A DNA stretch of 39,114 nucleotides from Arthrobacter sp. cf158 (GCF_900106835.1 NZ_FNNR01000016.1:1-39114), one strand, 5' to 3'. Shown: positions 1 to 7,166, counted from the stretch's first letter. Program-made: numbers and translations. The notes: generated from the letters alone by a model not told the origin.

Positions 1-633
1 GCCGTCGGGGTCAAGACCCAGCCCGCCGCCGTCGAAACCCCCGCTGAAGCAGCCCCCACAGCCGGCGCCTTCCGCCGGATAGCCGGCAAAACCGCCAAGG
101 GCATCGGCGCCGGCATGCTGATCCTGGCCGCCCTGGTGTTCCTCTTCCTGGCCATCGGCCCCCGCATCCTCGGCTACCAAACCTCCACCATGCTCACCGG
201 CTCCATGGCCCCACTGATCAACCCAGGCGACGTCGTCGTCACCGTCCCCACCCCCATCACCGACGTCAAAGTAGGCGACATCATCACCTACCACATCCCC
301 GTCGAAGACCAACGCGTCGAAACCCACCGCATCACCAACATCACCACCACCGCCGACGGCGGCATCGCCGTCCAAACCAAAGGCGACGCCAACAACGGCA
401 TCGACCCCTGGATCGCCACCCTCCAAGGCAAAACCGTGGACAAGCAAATCGCCACCATCCCCTACGTCGGCAACGCCATCCGCGCCCTCCGCGAACCCCT
501 GGTCATGAACACCCTCATGTACGGCGCACCCGCCATCCTGGTCATCGGAATGCTCACCTCCATCTGGACCAAAAACCCCAACAAGACAGCCCCGGAAGGC
601 GCCATGGAGGCTGGCGATGAAGTCAAAGCGTAA
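1..633 (+). CDS. SipW-type (S26B) signal peptidase I, 5' partial
   Basis: Membrane serine peptidase that removes signal peptides outside the cytoplasmic membrane. The reading frame is open to the left edge, so the start lies outside the window. A cytoplasmic Ala/Pro-rich stretch precedes a transmembrane segment at about nt 115-175. The box TGSMAPLINPGD follows, whose Ser (codon at nt 202) is the expected nucleophile. Further on, ETHRI supplies a His where bacterial LepB enzymes have Lys; that is the mark of the archaeal/ER/SipW subclass. A second membrane segment lies near the C-terminus (MYGAPAILVIGMLTSIW). The gene overlaps the Hpt-like gene by 17 nt, and a SipW-dependent-type exported protein follows, so the three probably form one module. 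Family assignment is confident; the substrate link is inferred. Confidence 0.9.
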   Translation, partial: AVGVKTQPAAVETPAEAAPTAGAFRRIAGKTAKGIGAGMLILAALVFLFLAIGPRILGYQTSTMLTGSMAPLINPGDVVVTVPTPITDVKVGDIITYHIPVEDQRVETHRITNITTTADGGIAVQTKGDANNGIDPWIATLQGKTVDKQIATIPYVGNAIRALREPLVMNTLMYGAPAILVIGMLTSIWTKNPNKTAPEGAMEAGDEVKA

Positions 634-1021
634 CTCCGGCGAGCTGGACCTTGGCAGGCTTCAGTCCCTTGCCGAGGAACTGGGAAACCCTGCACCTGCG
701 CTGCGTTTCTTGTCCAAGTACATCGCCATGCTCCCCCAACGGGTCGACCGGATCGTTCATGCCTTGGATGAACACGACGCTGAAGAGACGACGACGGCCC
801 TCCTGAGTCTGAGGATCAGCTCCGCCATGGTGGGCGCCGTGGAAACAGAGCACCAGTGCCGGGCCATGGAATCAATGATTCGGGAAGACCATTTTGACGA
901 TGCTGCCCATGCCCTTCCCACCCTGCGGCAGACCACCGACCGCTGCGTGGCATCCCGGACCGATCTCATCAGGGCGGCACACACCCGGCTTACCCGTCGT
1001 CGTGGTTTCTTCCACTCTTGA
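617..1021 (+). CDS. Hpt-domain-like protein without the phospho-accepting His
   Basis: Small all-helical protein of 134 aa that reads like a histidine phosphotransfer domain. It has a helix with FLSKYIAMLPQRVDRI, then DAEETTTALLSLRISSAMVGA, then EHQCRAMESM, matching the usual Hpt order of LP-R helix, H-x-LK-x-S-S-x-x-x-GA helix and C-x-x-[LM]E helix. Where Hpt proteins have the phosphorylated His, this one has Leu (LLSLRISSAM), so it probably cannot relay phosphate and may act as a binding or scaffolding module. The start ATG lies inside the end of the signal peptidase gene, which suggests translational coupling. No kinase or response regulator is visible nearby. The fold call is from pattern only. 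Confidence 0.65.
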   Translation: MKSKRNSGELDLGRLQSLAEELGNPAPALRFLSKYIAMLPQRVDRIVHALDEHDAEETTTALLSLRISSAMVGAVETEHQCRAMESMIREDHFDDAAHALPTLRQTTDRCVASRTDLIRAAHTRLTRRRGFFHS

Positions 1022-1111
1022 GCGGACCTTGATTGTTCACCAAGGTCTTTCCTGAGGCCGGTTGGGGACACTGGGAAGCGGAACAACCACTCAACCGGGA
1101 CGGAACGCGCA

Positions 1112-1579
1112 ATGCAGGGCAAGGGCATCATCTGGCAGGCACCGGTCATCATCCTGGCCGCAGTGCTCCTGTTGATGGGGGTCCAGGTTTCACCCGCTCA
1201 CGCCAGGTTCAACGACACCGAAACTGGTGCGATGGCCGTCGCTGCGGCCCGGATCCCGGCCCCTGCAGCCAACACTGTCACCGTCACCAAGTCCTGTGAT
1301 TCGTTCCTGTGGTTCGGCCAGGCAAAGATCAGCGTCGGCGCCTTCACTGCTGTCCCCTACGCGAATTACCACGAGCTGAAGATCATCGACCCCGACGGCG
1401 TCGTACAGTTCACCGGCGACATGAGCAAGGCGTCCGGAAAGTCCTACAGCTCGGGAGTCCAAAGCGTGAGCAGCCTGTCCGGGACGTGGACGTACCAAAT
1501 CCGCGGCTACTACAAGGTTCCCAACTCCATCAACGCCTGGACCGGTCAGGCTCTCACAGGAACGCTGAGCTGCCCCTGA
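1112..1579 (+). CDS. Exported SipW-dependent-type surface protein
   Basis: Protein of 155 aa with an N-terminal hydrophobic segment (residues about 7-27) ending in PAHARFNDTETGAMAVAAARIPAP. An Ala-rich cleavage region followed by a F-[SN]-D-x-E-T box is typical of SipW-dependent signal peptides (TasA/camelysin-like exports). The mature part is rich in beta-prone Ser/Thr/Tyr residues and has two Cys, one near the start (KSCDSF) and one at the very end (LSCP), which could form a disulfide closing a beta-sandwich. It lies 90 nt after the Hpt-like gene, with GGGACGG before the ATG as a weak ribosome site. Probably processed by the signal peptidase at the left edge. Mature function unknown. Confidence 0.7.
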   Translation: MQGKGIIWQAPVIILAAVLLLMGVQVSPAHARFNDTETGAMAVAAARIPAPAANTVTVTKSCDSFLWFGQAKISVGAFTAVPYANYHELKIIDPDGVVQFTGDMSKASGKSYSSGVQSVSSLSGTWTYQIRGYYKVPNSINAWTGQALTGTLSCP

Positions 1580-1631
1580 TCCCGTGCAGAATGGACTGCC
1601 GCAGCAGCCGGATAGTCGCCATCCCACTCGC

Positions 1632-1637
1632 TAGGCT
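1632..1637 (+). promoter_or_regulatory. -10 box for a leaderless transcript
   Basis: TAGGCT fits the actinobacterial TANNNT -10 pattern and ends 6 nt before the ATG of the DUF2306 gene. There is no Shine-Dalgarno sequence between them, so transcription probably starts at or next to the A of the ATG. No convincing -35 is seen. Confidence 0.45.
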
Positions 1638-1643
1638 GGCCAT

Positions 1644-2135
1644 ATGCCTTCGCCGTGGACCTTCCTTATCGCTCTGCATGCCATCGCAGCGGGTTACGCC
1701 CTGATCTTCGGCGCCGTGAACCTGCTCCGCCGCAACAAGGGCAACGCAGCGCACAAAATCCTGGGGCGCATCTGGGCGGTGGCCATGTACATCGTGGTCC
1801 TCACCTCCTTCGGGATCCGAACCATCGACGGCGGCTTCAATTGGCTCCATGCCTTGTCCGTGCTGACGTTCTGCACCCTGACGATGGGCCTTGTGACCGT
1901 CCGCCGCGGCAATATCCGGGCGCATCAGCGCTTTATGACCGGCAGCTACTTCGGCCTGGTTGGCGCGTTCATCGGCGTCGTTGCTGTGCCGGATCGACGA
2001 CTCCCCCAGATGGCCATCCACGACCTGGCCGGCCTCACGCTGTGGGTGGCCACCCTTGTACTCACCGCCGGACTCACCATCGCCGGTCTGATGCAACTAC
2101 GGCAGAAAGCGAGCGCGCCTGCCCGCGGGCTGTGA
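1644..2135 (+). CDS. DUF2306 membrane protein
   Basis: Integral membrane protein of 163 aa with four hydrophobic segments (roughly residues 5-25, 42-62, 70-90 and 130-155). It has the DUF2306 signatures: AHKILGRIWAVAMYIV after the first helix, and RRGNIRAHQRFMTGSYFG in the middle, with conserved His and Arg at the membrane surface. The molecular role of the family is not established. The start was chosen because a -10 box sits 6 nt upstream with no ribosome site, fitting a leaderless mRNA. It is probably transcribed alone: the preceding gene ends 64 nt upstream and the next starts 253 nt downstream. Confidence 0.8.
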   Translation: MPSPWTFLIALHAIAAGYALIFGAVNLLRRNKGNAAHKILGRIWAVAMYIVVLTSFGIRTIDGGFNWLHALSVLTFCTLTMGLVTVRRGNIRAHQRFMTGSYFGLVGAFIGVVAVPDRRLPQMAIHDLAGLTLWVATLVLTAGLTIAGLMQLRQKASAPARGL

Positions 2136-2375
2136 CGGCCCTGCTGCCGTACATCTGGGTGCCACGAACGCCTCACAGAATGCGGTAGCCGGACTCCGTG
2201 GCTGGCTATCATAAGGTCCATGCCAGGCCGCTGACCATCAGGAACGCCCCTACGACGGCAAATCCAAGCGTCATGGTCCCCCTTCAGGCCGTGGTCGTCA
2301 CACCATCCTACGAGCCCCTGCTTCTGACCGCGCGGCACGTGCTGACACTGCAGGCCTCTGCCCAACCGACTCAGG

Positions 2376-2381
2376 TAGGCT
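2376..2381 (+). promoter_or_regulatory. -10 box before leader ORF and aminotransferase
   Basis: TAGGCT, identical to the box before the DUF2306 gene, lies 7 nt before an ATG at 2389 that opens a 16-codon reading frame. The upstream interval 2136-2375 shows no other supported feature. Motif match only, no clear -35. Confidence 0.4.
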
Positions 2382-2388
2382 CCATCCG

Positions 2389-2439
2389 ATGGGGATAAAA
2401 CTATCCGTTGGCACCGATCCGGCATGGGCTCAAGAATGA
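2389..2439 (+). CDS. Putative leaderless 16-aa leader peptide
   Basis: Short frame MGIKLSVGTDPAWAQE followed by TGA. Its ATG lies 7 nt after a TAGGCT -10 box, which fits a leaderless start. Its stop overlaps the likely start of the class-IV aminotransferase in the four-base form ATGA (2436-2439), so ribosomes finishing the leader could restart on the enzyme gene, which has no good ribosome site of its own. No run of a single amino acid codon suggests attenuation. This is an inference from geometry; conservation in relatives would decide it. Confidence 0.35.
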   Translation: MGIKLSVGTDPAWAQE

Positions 2440-3212
2440 CTGAACACGTTCGTATACGAGTCGACGGGGTGGTGGTTCCAGATGACACTCTGGCACAGCT
2501 CGCTATGGTGAACTACGGCCATTTCACCGCTATGCAGATCCGCAGCGGACAAGTCCGCGGTTTGACCAAGCACATCAATAGGTTGCAGCTATCGCACACC
2601 GAACTGTTCGGAACAACCATTGACCCGGCCACCATCGTGAACCATATCCAGCAAGCCACGCTCGGGACGCCGGACTCGTACCTTCGAGTGACACTGTTCG
2701 AGACCGATCCGGGGGTAGTCCGCATCATGACGGTACTACGCGACCCGGTCGACCCGCCGTCGGCAGCGGTCAGCGTCGTTCCTGTTGTCTACCAGCGCCC
2801 CGTCGCACACATCAAGCATGTCGGCAGCTTCGGCCAGCTCTACTGCGGCCGGCTGGCAAGGAACCAAGGCTTCGATGATGCGCTGCTGACCACACCGGAC
2901 GGCGAGATCTCCGAGACCAGCATCGCGAACATTGGTTTCATCGACAGCAACGAGCGGATCATCTGGCCATCGGCTCCGTCCTTGCACGGAATCACGTGGC
3001 AGCTCCTGGACGAGGCCCTCGAAGGTACGGCGACGAAAGTCCGCCGACGGCCCGTGATGCTGGATGAGGTGTCCGGATTCGTCGGAGCTTTTGTCGCCAA
3101 TTCTGTTGGCGTTGCACCTGTCCGCAAAATCGGTGGGCTTGCCTCCTATGATGCGACAGCAGCACGCGATGTGGTCAAACTGTATGAAGCAATCAGTTGG
3201 GACAACATCTAG
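2436..3212 (+). CDS. Class-IV aminotransferase family protein (PLP)
   Basis: Fold-type IV PLP enzyme of 258 aa, the group that includes branched-chain aminotransferase, D-amino-acid transaminase and aminodeoxychorismate lyase. The N-terminal domain has the Arg-rich stretch RGLTKHINRLQLSH. The Lys in VAHIKHVGSFGQ is in the place of the Schiff-base lysine. DGEISETSIANIGFID matches the class-IV signature that binds the cofactor phosphate and pyridine nitrogen. The family often starts shortly before a VDG box, as here (RIRVDGVVV). ATG 2436 is preferred because it overlaps a possible leader ORF; ATG 2424 is an alternative. The substrate cannot be told: there is no biosynthetic neighbour. Confidence 0.8.
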   Translation: MTEHVRIRVDGVVVPDDTLAQLAMVNYGHFTAMQIRSGQVRGLTKHINRLQLSHTELFGTTIDPATIVNHIQQATLGTPDSYLRVTLFETDPGVVRIMTVLRDPVDPPSAAVSVVPVVYQRPVAHIKHVGSFGQLYCGRLARNQGFDDALLTTPDGEISETSIANIGFIDSNERIIWPSAPSLHGITWQLLDEALEGTATKVRRRPVMLDEVSGFVGAFVANSVGVAPVRKIGGLASYDATAARDVVKLYEAISWDNI

Positions 3213-3266
3213 TCCCGGACAATAGCAACAACGCCCCCCTGCCTGACGCCAGCTACATCGACACCT

Positions 3267-3322
3267 TTGGATGCTTTCGCCGACCGGGCACGACGCCGGA
3301 AAACTCACGCTAGGTGCCCATA
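3267..3322 (+). pseudogene. Coding remnant, related to 6498-6548
   Basis: Translates as LDAFADRARRRKTHARCP and stop. The stretch at 6498 gives LDAFADRPGRRNTHRR in the same sense, and most base differences between the two in the first seven codons are synonymous (ctg/ttg, gac/gat, gcc/gct, gct/gcc). That pattern indicates descent from a protein-coding sequence. Upstream the frame appears shifted by one base, so this copy is broken. The parent protein is not recognised. Confidence 0.35.
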
Positions 3323-3460
3323 ATCCGCCCATTCCGAGAGATGCCTCGGGACTTCGCAGAAATGCCCGACGTCGACCTGTCGTCCCTGACGTTCGAACCG
3401 GGCCCGCTCATCATCGCCAAGACCCTCCGCCACCGGCCAGCCGAACTCGCCGGAAAGTAG
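3314..3460 (+). CDS. Small hypothetical ORF (48 aa)
   Basis: GTG-started frame with high-GC codon choice, ending in DLSSLTFEPGPLIIAKTLRHR followed by a short tail. It follows a TAG directly and overlaps the remnant before it, so it may be the tail of a decayed gene rather than an independent one. No ribosome site is clear and no family is recognised. Confidence 0.2.
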   Translation: MPIIRPFREMPRDFAEMPDVDLSSLTFEPGPLIIAKTLRHRPAELAGK

Positions 3461-3545
3461 CGCGGAGGCCATCACCGCGGTAGTTCTTGCGTAGGCTCGT
3501 TGCTTCGTAGTGATTCACCTGATGCACCTGGGGGTATGAGGATCC

Positions 3546-3779
3546 GTGGAGAAAATTCTTGTTGTTGTAGCCGGGGGCATCGGAGTGATCATTGGGGTCC
3601 TCATGATCACTCACCGTGCCTCCCTGGCCAAGCTCATGTCCGGAGCGCAGCGATCCACATTCGGCACGGTAGGAGACAGAGTTGCGGCCCGACCGAGCCA
3701 AGGAATGCTGGCGGTAGTTGGCGCCGGCGCCATCCTGATCGGTGCCGCCATCATCGTGCTGGTTTTAACCCGTGCTTAG
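3546..3779 (+). CDS. Small two-helix membrane protein
   Basis: Protein of 77 aa with two hydrophobic segments (residues about 4-22 and 54-75) joined by a basic loop containing SGAQRSTFG and DRVAARPSQG. The topology is that of a small integral membrane protein with both ends on the same side. It starts with GTG; GAGG lies four bases upstream, a short but usable ribosome site. No close family is recognised and nothing nearby suggests a role. The gene is convergent with the methyltransferase gene. Confidence 0.55.
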   Translation: MEKILVVVAGGIGVIIGVLMITHRASLAKLMSGAQRSTFGTVGDRVAARPSQGMLAVVGAGAILIGAAIIVLVLTRA

Positions 3780-3935
3780 GTGCCCTGGACGGCCTGCCTC
3801 GGACGCGGAACCGCTCCCCGTCATCGAGAACAACACCCTGGACTTCAGCCTCCAAGAGCCCTTGAAGATCATGACATGGCCTTCGTCAGTCCCGCTGGGG
3901 CCCGCCATCCCGAAGGTCCATCGAGAGTCCGGTGC

Positions 3936-4691
3936 CTATACCTTGCTCGCGACCACCATGTAGTTCTCGGCCTCAAGATCGAACGTGCTCATTTCCGTCC
4001 GGAGTCCGGCTCGGTGCAGCTCGACTTCGAGTTCCTCGTACCGGTAGGGCCAGCAGGACAGCCGCTCCGAGCGGACAAGAACCAGCCCCGTCGCATCAAC
4101 TTGGGCGATCGCAATCTCGATGTGGTGCTCATCCTCCCAATCCGGCGCGATCTCCCAGCGGTAGACCACGACGGCATCGCGGCCGTCCCGGCGGACGAGT
4201 CGGTCCCAGATGTCCAGCCGGGAACCTCTTGCCCTCACGCGTTCCCAAGTGCGGGATGTGAGCACCAAGCGCCCGCCCGGGCGCAGAAGCCGTGACATCG
4301 ACTCCAGAGCAGCACCCCTGCCTTTCGCGCCCACGGCATGGTGAAGCGAGTTGCCAACGCAGAACACCATGTCGAAGGTGTCGTCCTCGAAGTGGTCGGG
4401 CAACTCTTCCCAGTTCGCCCGCACGGCCCGGACGGATGCCCCGAACTCCCCAGACAACTCAGAAGTCCGGCGAACCATCGCTTCGCTGGCGTCAGTTGCG
4501 TCAACCTGCATGCCACGGCCGGCGAGTCCAACCGCCAACTGTCCTGTTCCGCACGAACAGTCGAGGACGTGAGCGTTCGACGGCAGGAGGCTGAGGACGT
4601 CATCGAACGACGCAGCGAACTCGGCGGGAGGCAACTTTGCATCCGAGATGAGCCATTCGTAAACCTCGGCAAGCACATCGTAGTCCGTCAC
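3936..4691 (-). CDS. Class I SAM-dependent methyltransferase
   Basis: Rossmann-fold methyltransferase of 251 aa. Motif I is VLDCSCGTGQLAVGLA, the acidic end of beta-2 is VDATDASEAMV, and motif IV/post-I is DMVFCVGNSLHH, followed by LRPGGRLVLTSR. This matches the methyltransf_25/UbiE-like group that methylates small molecules. The C-terminal third (WEDEHHIEIAIAQVDATG and beyond) forms a substrate-covering beta layer. GTG at 4691 is chosen because AAGGAGG lies 8 nt upstream; the longer frame from 4709 would place that site inside the gene. The acceptor substrate is unknown and no pathway gene is adjacent. Confidence 0.85.
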   Translation of the reverse strand: MTDYDVLAEVYEWLISDAKLPPAEFAASFDDVLSLLPSNAHVLDCSCGTGQLAVGLAGRGMQVDATDASEAMVRRTSELSGEFGASVRAVRANWEELPDHFEDDTFDMVFCVGNSLHHAVGAKGRGAALESMSRLLRPGGRLVLTSRTWERVRARGSRLDIWDRLVRRDGRDAVVVYRWEIAPDWEDEHHIEIAIAQVDATGLVLVRSERLSCWPYRYEELEVELHRAGLRTEMSTFDLEAENYMVVASKV

Positions 4692-5144
4692 AACCACTAC
4701 CTCCTTCACGGAGCAGACCCACGGCGGGATGTCAGTCCATCAATGGAGCGAGCCGGGCACCAACAGTTTTGGCAAGGATAACCGTTCGAGCCTGCCCCGG
4801 ATAGCGCGGCATCCGGGCTCGACTGGCAGTCTTCTTCACTGAGCCAATTGTTCGTCTGACAGTTCCCGCATCGCATGCGGAACCCATGGGCGAAGTCAAC
4901 GGGGCGCTCGATAAGCGAGCTATGAGTTCCCATGAAGGAGTTGGTCAGGCTGCGCCGGCACATTGGATCTCTCACTCTGGGGCTGTTCGAAAGCCGCGTA
5001 CGCGTCCACTCTGCTGGCATGCTGCCGGCCCGGTGACGCCATTCCGGCTCGGCGGCCGTTGTTCATTCAGACGTTCCGATTCTTTACCCGCCGGATCGGG
5101 CGTGGGCATAGCATTGCTGGAATTGATCAGTGGAGGGCGGGCAA
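4692..5144. other. Long divergent intergenic region
   Basis: About 450 bases between the methyltransferase (minus) and the META-like lipoprotein (plus). It must hold both promoters, but no convincing -35/-10 pair was picked out. A minus-strand frame at 4706-5020 contains two CxxC pairs but has no start signal and is not called. It may contain decayed sequence. Confidence 0.4.
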
Positions 5145-5693
5145 ATGGGTTGGAAAGTGCGCGCCTGGATGTGGGGCATACTAGTGAGTTGCTTTGCACT
5201 GTCTGCTTGCGGGCAGACAGTGAATCCTTCCCCTGGAACCTCAGCACTTAGTCAAGCACCGGAGAGCCCGCAGACCACTTCATCATTGGTTCCAACTGCA
5301 ACCGCCCTGCCGGGGCCAGAATGTACGTCACCCTCGGAGAGCACCCTTGCCTGTGGCACATTCAAGAGCGTTGAGGGCACGGGAACAATGGCCTGGGTTA
5401 CAGCTGAGCCGGCCACGCTAACACTGGAGCGCCAGGCCGGTTCGATGCTGATGTCGATGACGACTCCCTGCAACGGGTTCTCTTCACCGGCTACGGTTAC
5501 TGCCACCCATCTGCATCTTGAGCAATCCAAAATGGTCGTGGGTGCAATGGCCTGCCCGGAAGCCATAGCAGTCAAGGAACGAGCCGCATCGGATTTCCTT
5601 CTCGCCTCCCCTGCGTACTGGCTCGCTAACGAAACGCTCTTGCTGACGACACCGGGCGGTAGCGTAAAGTTCGTCCGCGTTGGCGGTCCTTGA
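5145..5693 (+). CDS. META-domain-like lipoprotein
   Basis: Exported lipoprotein of 182 aa. The N-terminus is a short basic signal with a hydrophobic core and the lipobox LSAC, with the lipidated Cys at residue 22. A Ser/Thr/Pro-rich linker of about 45 residues follows. The C-terminal part has features of the META/HslJ domain: a TPCNGFSSP strand, then GAMACPEAIAVKE, then YWLANETLLLTTPGGSVKF, corresponding to the usual GCN, T-x-M-A-C and L-x-L-x-x-x-x-G-x-x-x-x-F elements. META domains are linked to envelope stability, but the exact role is unknown. ATG 5145 is preferred over GTG 5130 because GGAGGG lies 7 nt upstream. Confidence 0.65.
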   Translation: MGWKVRAWMWGILVSCFALSACGQTVNPSPGTSALSQAPESPQTTSSLVPTATALPGPECTSPSESTLACGTFKSVEGTGTMAWVTAEPATLTLERQAGSMLMSMTTPCNGFSSPATVTATHLHLEQSKMVVGAMACPEAIAVKERAASDFLLASPAYWLANETLLLTTPGGSVKFVRVGGP

Positions 5694-5950
5694 GTTCCGC
5701 ACCAATTTACTCTCTGTTATCTCGCCCCCCCCTGCACCAAGTCAAGGACTTGGCCTCCCAGCTGGCAGATGGTGTCCCTGATTCGCTTCTTCGAATCATG
5801 AGTCCACTTCACTGGCCTGTTGACCCTCTCCTCACCCGTGTAGCGAGCTGTGTCTGTTCTGCGCCACCGGTGGAGGGCCTGGTGGGTGAACGAGAGGGCC
5901 GTTACCCATGAGTCGAGGCTGGGCTAGATCCGGTGTCGGCCTCATTGGCT

Positions 5951-6151
5951 TTATGAGCGGCTGGTCGGACCGTGCTCAGGATCTGTCTTGGGACGTGTTA
6001 GTTTCATGCTGACGCCCAGTGCTGCGACACCAATAAGCAGTCCAGCAAGGAAGAAGCGCAGGAACGTCAATTCTGGGACAGTCAAGACCGTCCCTGCGAT
6101 AACCAAGACCAATATGATTTGCGGCCAGGAAAGGCTAAAAATCTTGCGCAT
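5951..6151 (-). CDS. Small membrane protein (66 aa)
   Basis: Short protein with two hydrophobic helices (residues about 9-25 and 31-48), a basic loop after the second and a polar tail RPKTDPEHGPTSRS. AGAGGT lies four bases before the ATG as a ribosome site. It is the last of three possible co-oriented small genes (6855 down to 5951). No known family is recognised. The 257 bases between it and the lipoprotein gene (5694-5950) show nothing definite. Confidence 0.5.
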   Translation of the reverse strand: MRKIFSLSWPQIILVLVIAGTVLTVPELTFLRFFLAGLLIGVAALGVSMKLTRPKTDPEHGPTSRS

Positions 6152-6223
6152 GTGTACCTCTCATGTCATTCCGTCTCTCAGGTAGTCCTTTGATGAGGCA
6201 CCCTATTACAGCTGACACACCCC

Positions 6224-6589
6224 CTACTGCGGCAACCCGCCCGGTCCCGGCAACATCGGACCTACACCCGCCATAAACAAGCCGAAGGCGCAGGAGTTTG
6301 AACCCGTGTTCTGCGGATACGGCACGTCGTCGACACCTGCACAGCCGGGGGTGCTGAAGGGGTCGCACCCATTACTCTCGCCTCCATCGCCGTATTTAAG
6401 GCCAGATGGTTCTGTATTGAAGGTCGGATTGACTCCGGCATACAAATGCAAAATCCGCGGCACCCGCGTCTGGGTGGCTCCCGACATCATCGCAGCCCTG
6501 GACGCCTTCGCTGACCGGCCAGGACGCCGGAACACGCACCGCAGAGGACGTAAAGCTGTCTCAGGGTGCTCGAGGCTCCTTGGCCTCAC
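6224..6589 (-). CDS. Hypothetical protein, uncertain
   Basis: Frame of 121 codons whose GTG overlaps the stop of the upstream membrane-protein gene in the four-base form GTGA, the classical coupled arrangement. The first third is basic; the rest is Gly/Pro-rich with three Cys (ESNGCDPFSTPGCAG and NSCAFGLFMAG). No family is recognised. Against it: a plus-strand coding remnant lies opposite at 6498-6548, and its synonymous substitution pattern argues that the plus strand was coding there. An inner start at 6490 (ATG ATG) would avoid that overlap. Confidence 0.3.
   Translation of the reverse strand: MRPRSLEHPETALRPLRCVFRRPGRSAKASRAAMMSGATQTRVPRILHLYAGVNPTFNTEPSGLKYGDGGESNGCDPFSTPGCAGVDDVPYPQNTGSNSCAFGLFMAGVGPMLPGPGGLPQ
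6498..6548 (+). pseudogene. Coding remnant, related to 3267-3322
   Basis: In the plus frame this reads LDAFADRPGRRNTHRRG, preceded by IRGTRVWVAPDIIAA. Twelve of the first sixteen residues match the remnant at 3267, with several synonymous codon differences, so both derive from one protein family. No intact start or ribosome site is seen for a full gene here. The parent protein is unknown. Confidence 0.3.
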
Positions 6590-6855
6590 ACCAAAGCAAT
6601 TGTGTCCCTCATGCCGGCCCGAATGCTCAGGCTTTGAGCTCTTGGTCTACGGCTCTTCTGGCCTGGAGCTTGGCCGATGAACTCCCCCAGAACAAGCCAG
6701 GCAATCGTCACTACAAACGCGAAATTCCCAAGGGTTGGGTCACCACCGGTGACGCCGTTGATCAGCAGGAACCACACGACGAGATCTGCCACGACGATGG
6801 CCAAAGTAACCGGCCACAAAGGCCGCCGCCACGCATGCATTCTATGTCCCAGCAT
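6586..6855 (-). CDS. Small membrane protein (89 aa)
   Basis: Protein with two hydrophobic helices (residues about 11-32 and 42-60) separated by the loop GVTGGDPTLGN, with a basic C-terminal tail (QKSRRPRAQ). The start at ATG 6855 is set by GGGGGAG five bases upstream; the longer frame from 6879 would run through this site. Its stop overlaps the possible start of the next minus-strand gene. The function is unknown. The 187 bases between here and the tRNA terminator show no other feature. Confidence 0.5.
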   Translation of the reverse strand: MLGHRMHAWRRPLWPVTLAIVVADLVVWFLLINGVTGGDPTLGNFAFVVTIAWLVLGEFIGQAPGQKSRRPRAQSLSIRAGMRDTIALV

Positions 6856-7042
6856 TTCCGCTCCCCCAAAGCTAGACACTCAACGGGCCTCGGCCCGTAC
6901 TCGGCTCCCAGTCTTCAGAGAAGCCACCGGCGCCGCAAGTCACAGACCTGACGCCGGGAACGCCCTGTGGATCGGACGAGCTACTGGAACAGCAACCTGC
7001 TCTCCCGTGCTGTAAACGTGTAGTGCCCTGCCTTTCAGACAC

Positions 7043-7087
7043 AAAAAACCCCTCCATCCCCGGCAAAATCGCCGGTATGGAGGGGTT
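7043..7087 (-). terminator. Rho-independent terminator of tRNA-Thr
   Basis: On the minus strand the arms AACCCCTCCAT and ATGGAGGGGTT enclose an inner CCGGC/GCCGG stem, followed directly by a run of six T. It starts only a few bases after the tRNA 3' end, so it ends the tRNA transcript. A textbook intrinsic terminator. Confidence 0.85.
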
Positions 7088-7089
7088 CG

Positions 7090-7166
7090 TGGAGCCCCCT
7101 GTCGGATTCGAACCGACGACCCCCGCTTTACAAGAGCGGTGCTCTGGCCAACTGAGCTAAGGAGGC
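7090..7166 (-). tRNA. tRNA-Thr (anticodon UGU)
   Basis: Read on the minus strand, the acceptor GCCTCCT pairs with AGGGGGC, and the D-loop (AGCTCAGTTGGCCAGAGC) and T-arm (GTCGGTTCGAATCCGAC) are standard. The anticodon stem CCGCT/AGCGG encloses the loop CTTGTAA, giving anticodon TGT, which reads ACA threonine codons. The 3' CCA is encoded (7090-7092) after discriminator base T. It is followed at once by its own terminator. Confidence 0.97.

Larger units (their letters stand above)
3213..3545. other. Low-coding interval with gene remnants
   Basis: About 330 bases between the aminotransferase and a small membrane protein gene. It contains a short stretch resembling coding sequence that is repeated near 6498 (see pseudogene entry) and a 48-codon open frame starting at GTG 3314. 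No promoter, terminator hairpin or RNA gene is evident. It looks like the debris of one or two lost genes. Confidence 0.4.

Noticed and set aside
2198..2398. 66-codon plus-strand frame
   Set aside because: No ribosome site, no hydrophobic or domain pattern, and it runs into a likely promoter.
3392..3400. TTCGAACCG shared with the tRNA-Thr T-arm, possible attachment site
   Set aside because: Only nine bases agree and the flanks differ; T-arm-like words of this length arise by chance.
4706..5020. Minus-strand frame with two CxxC pairs, possible zinc ribbon
   Set aside because: No start signal or recognisable family and the spacing between the pairs is irregular; it also overlaps the methyltransferase leader.
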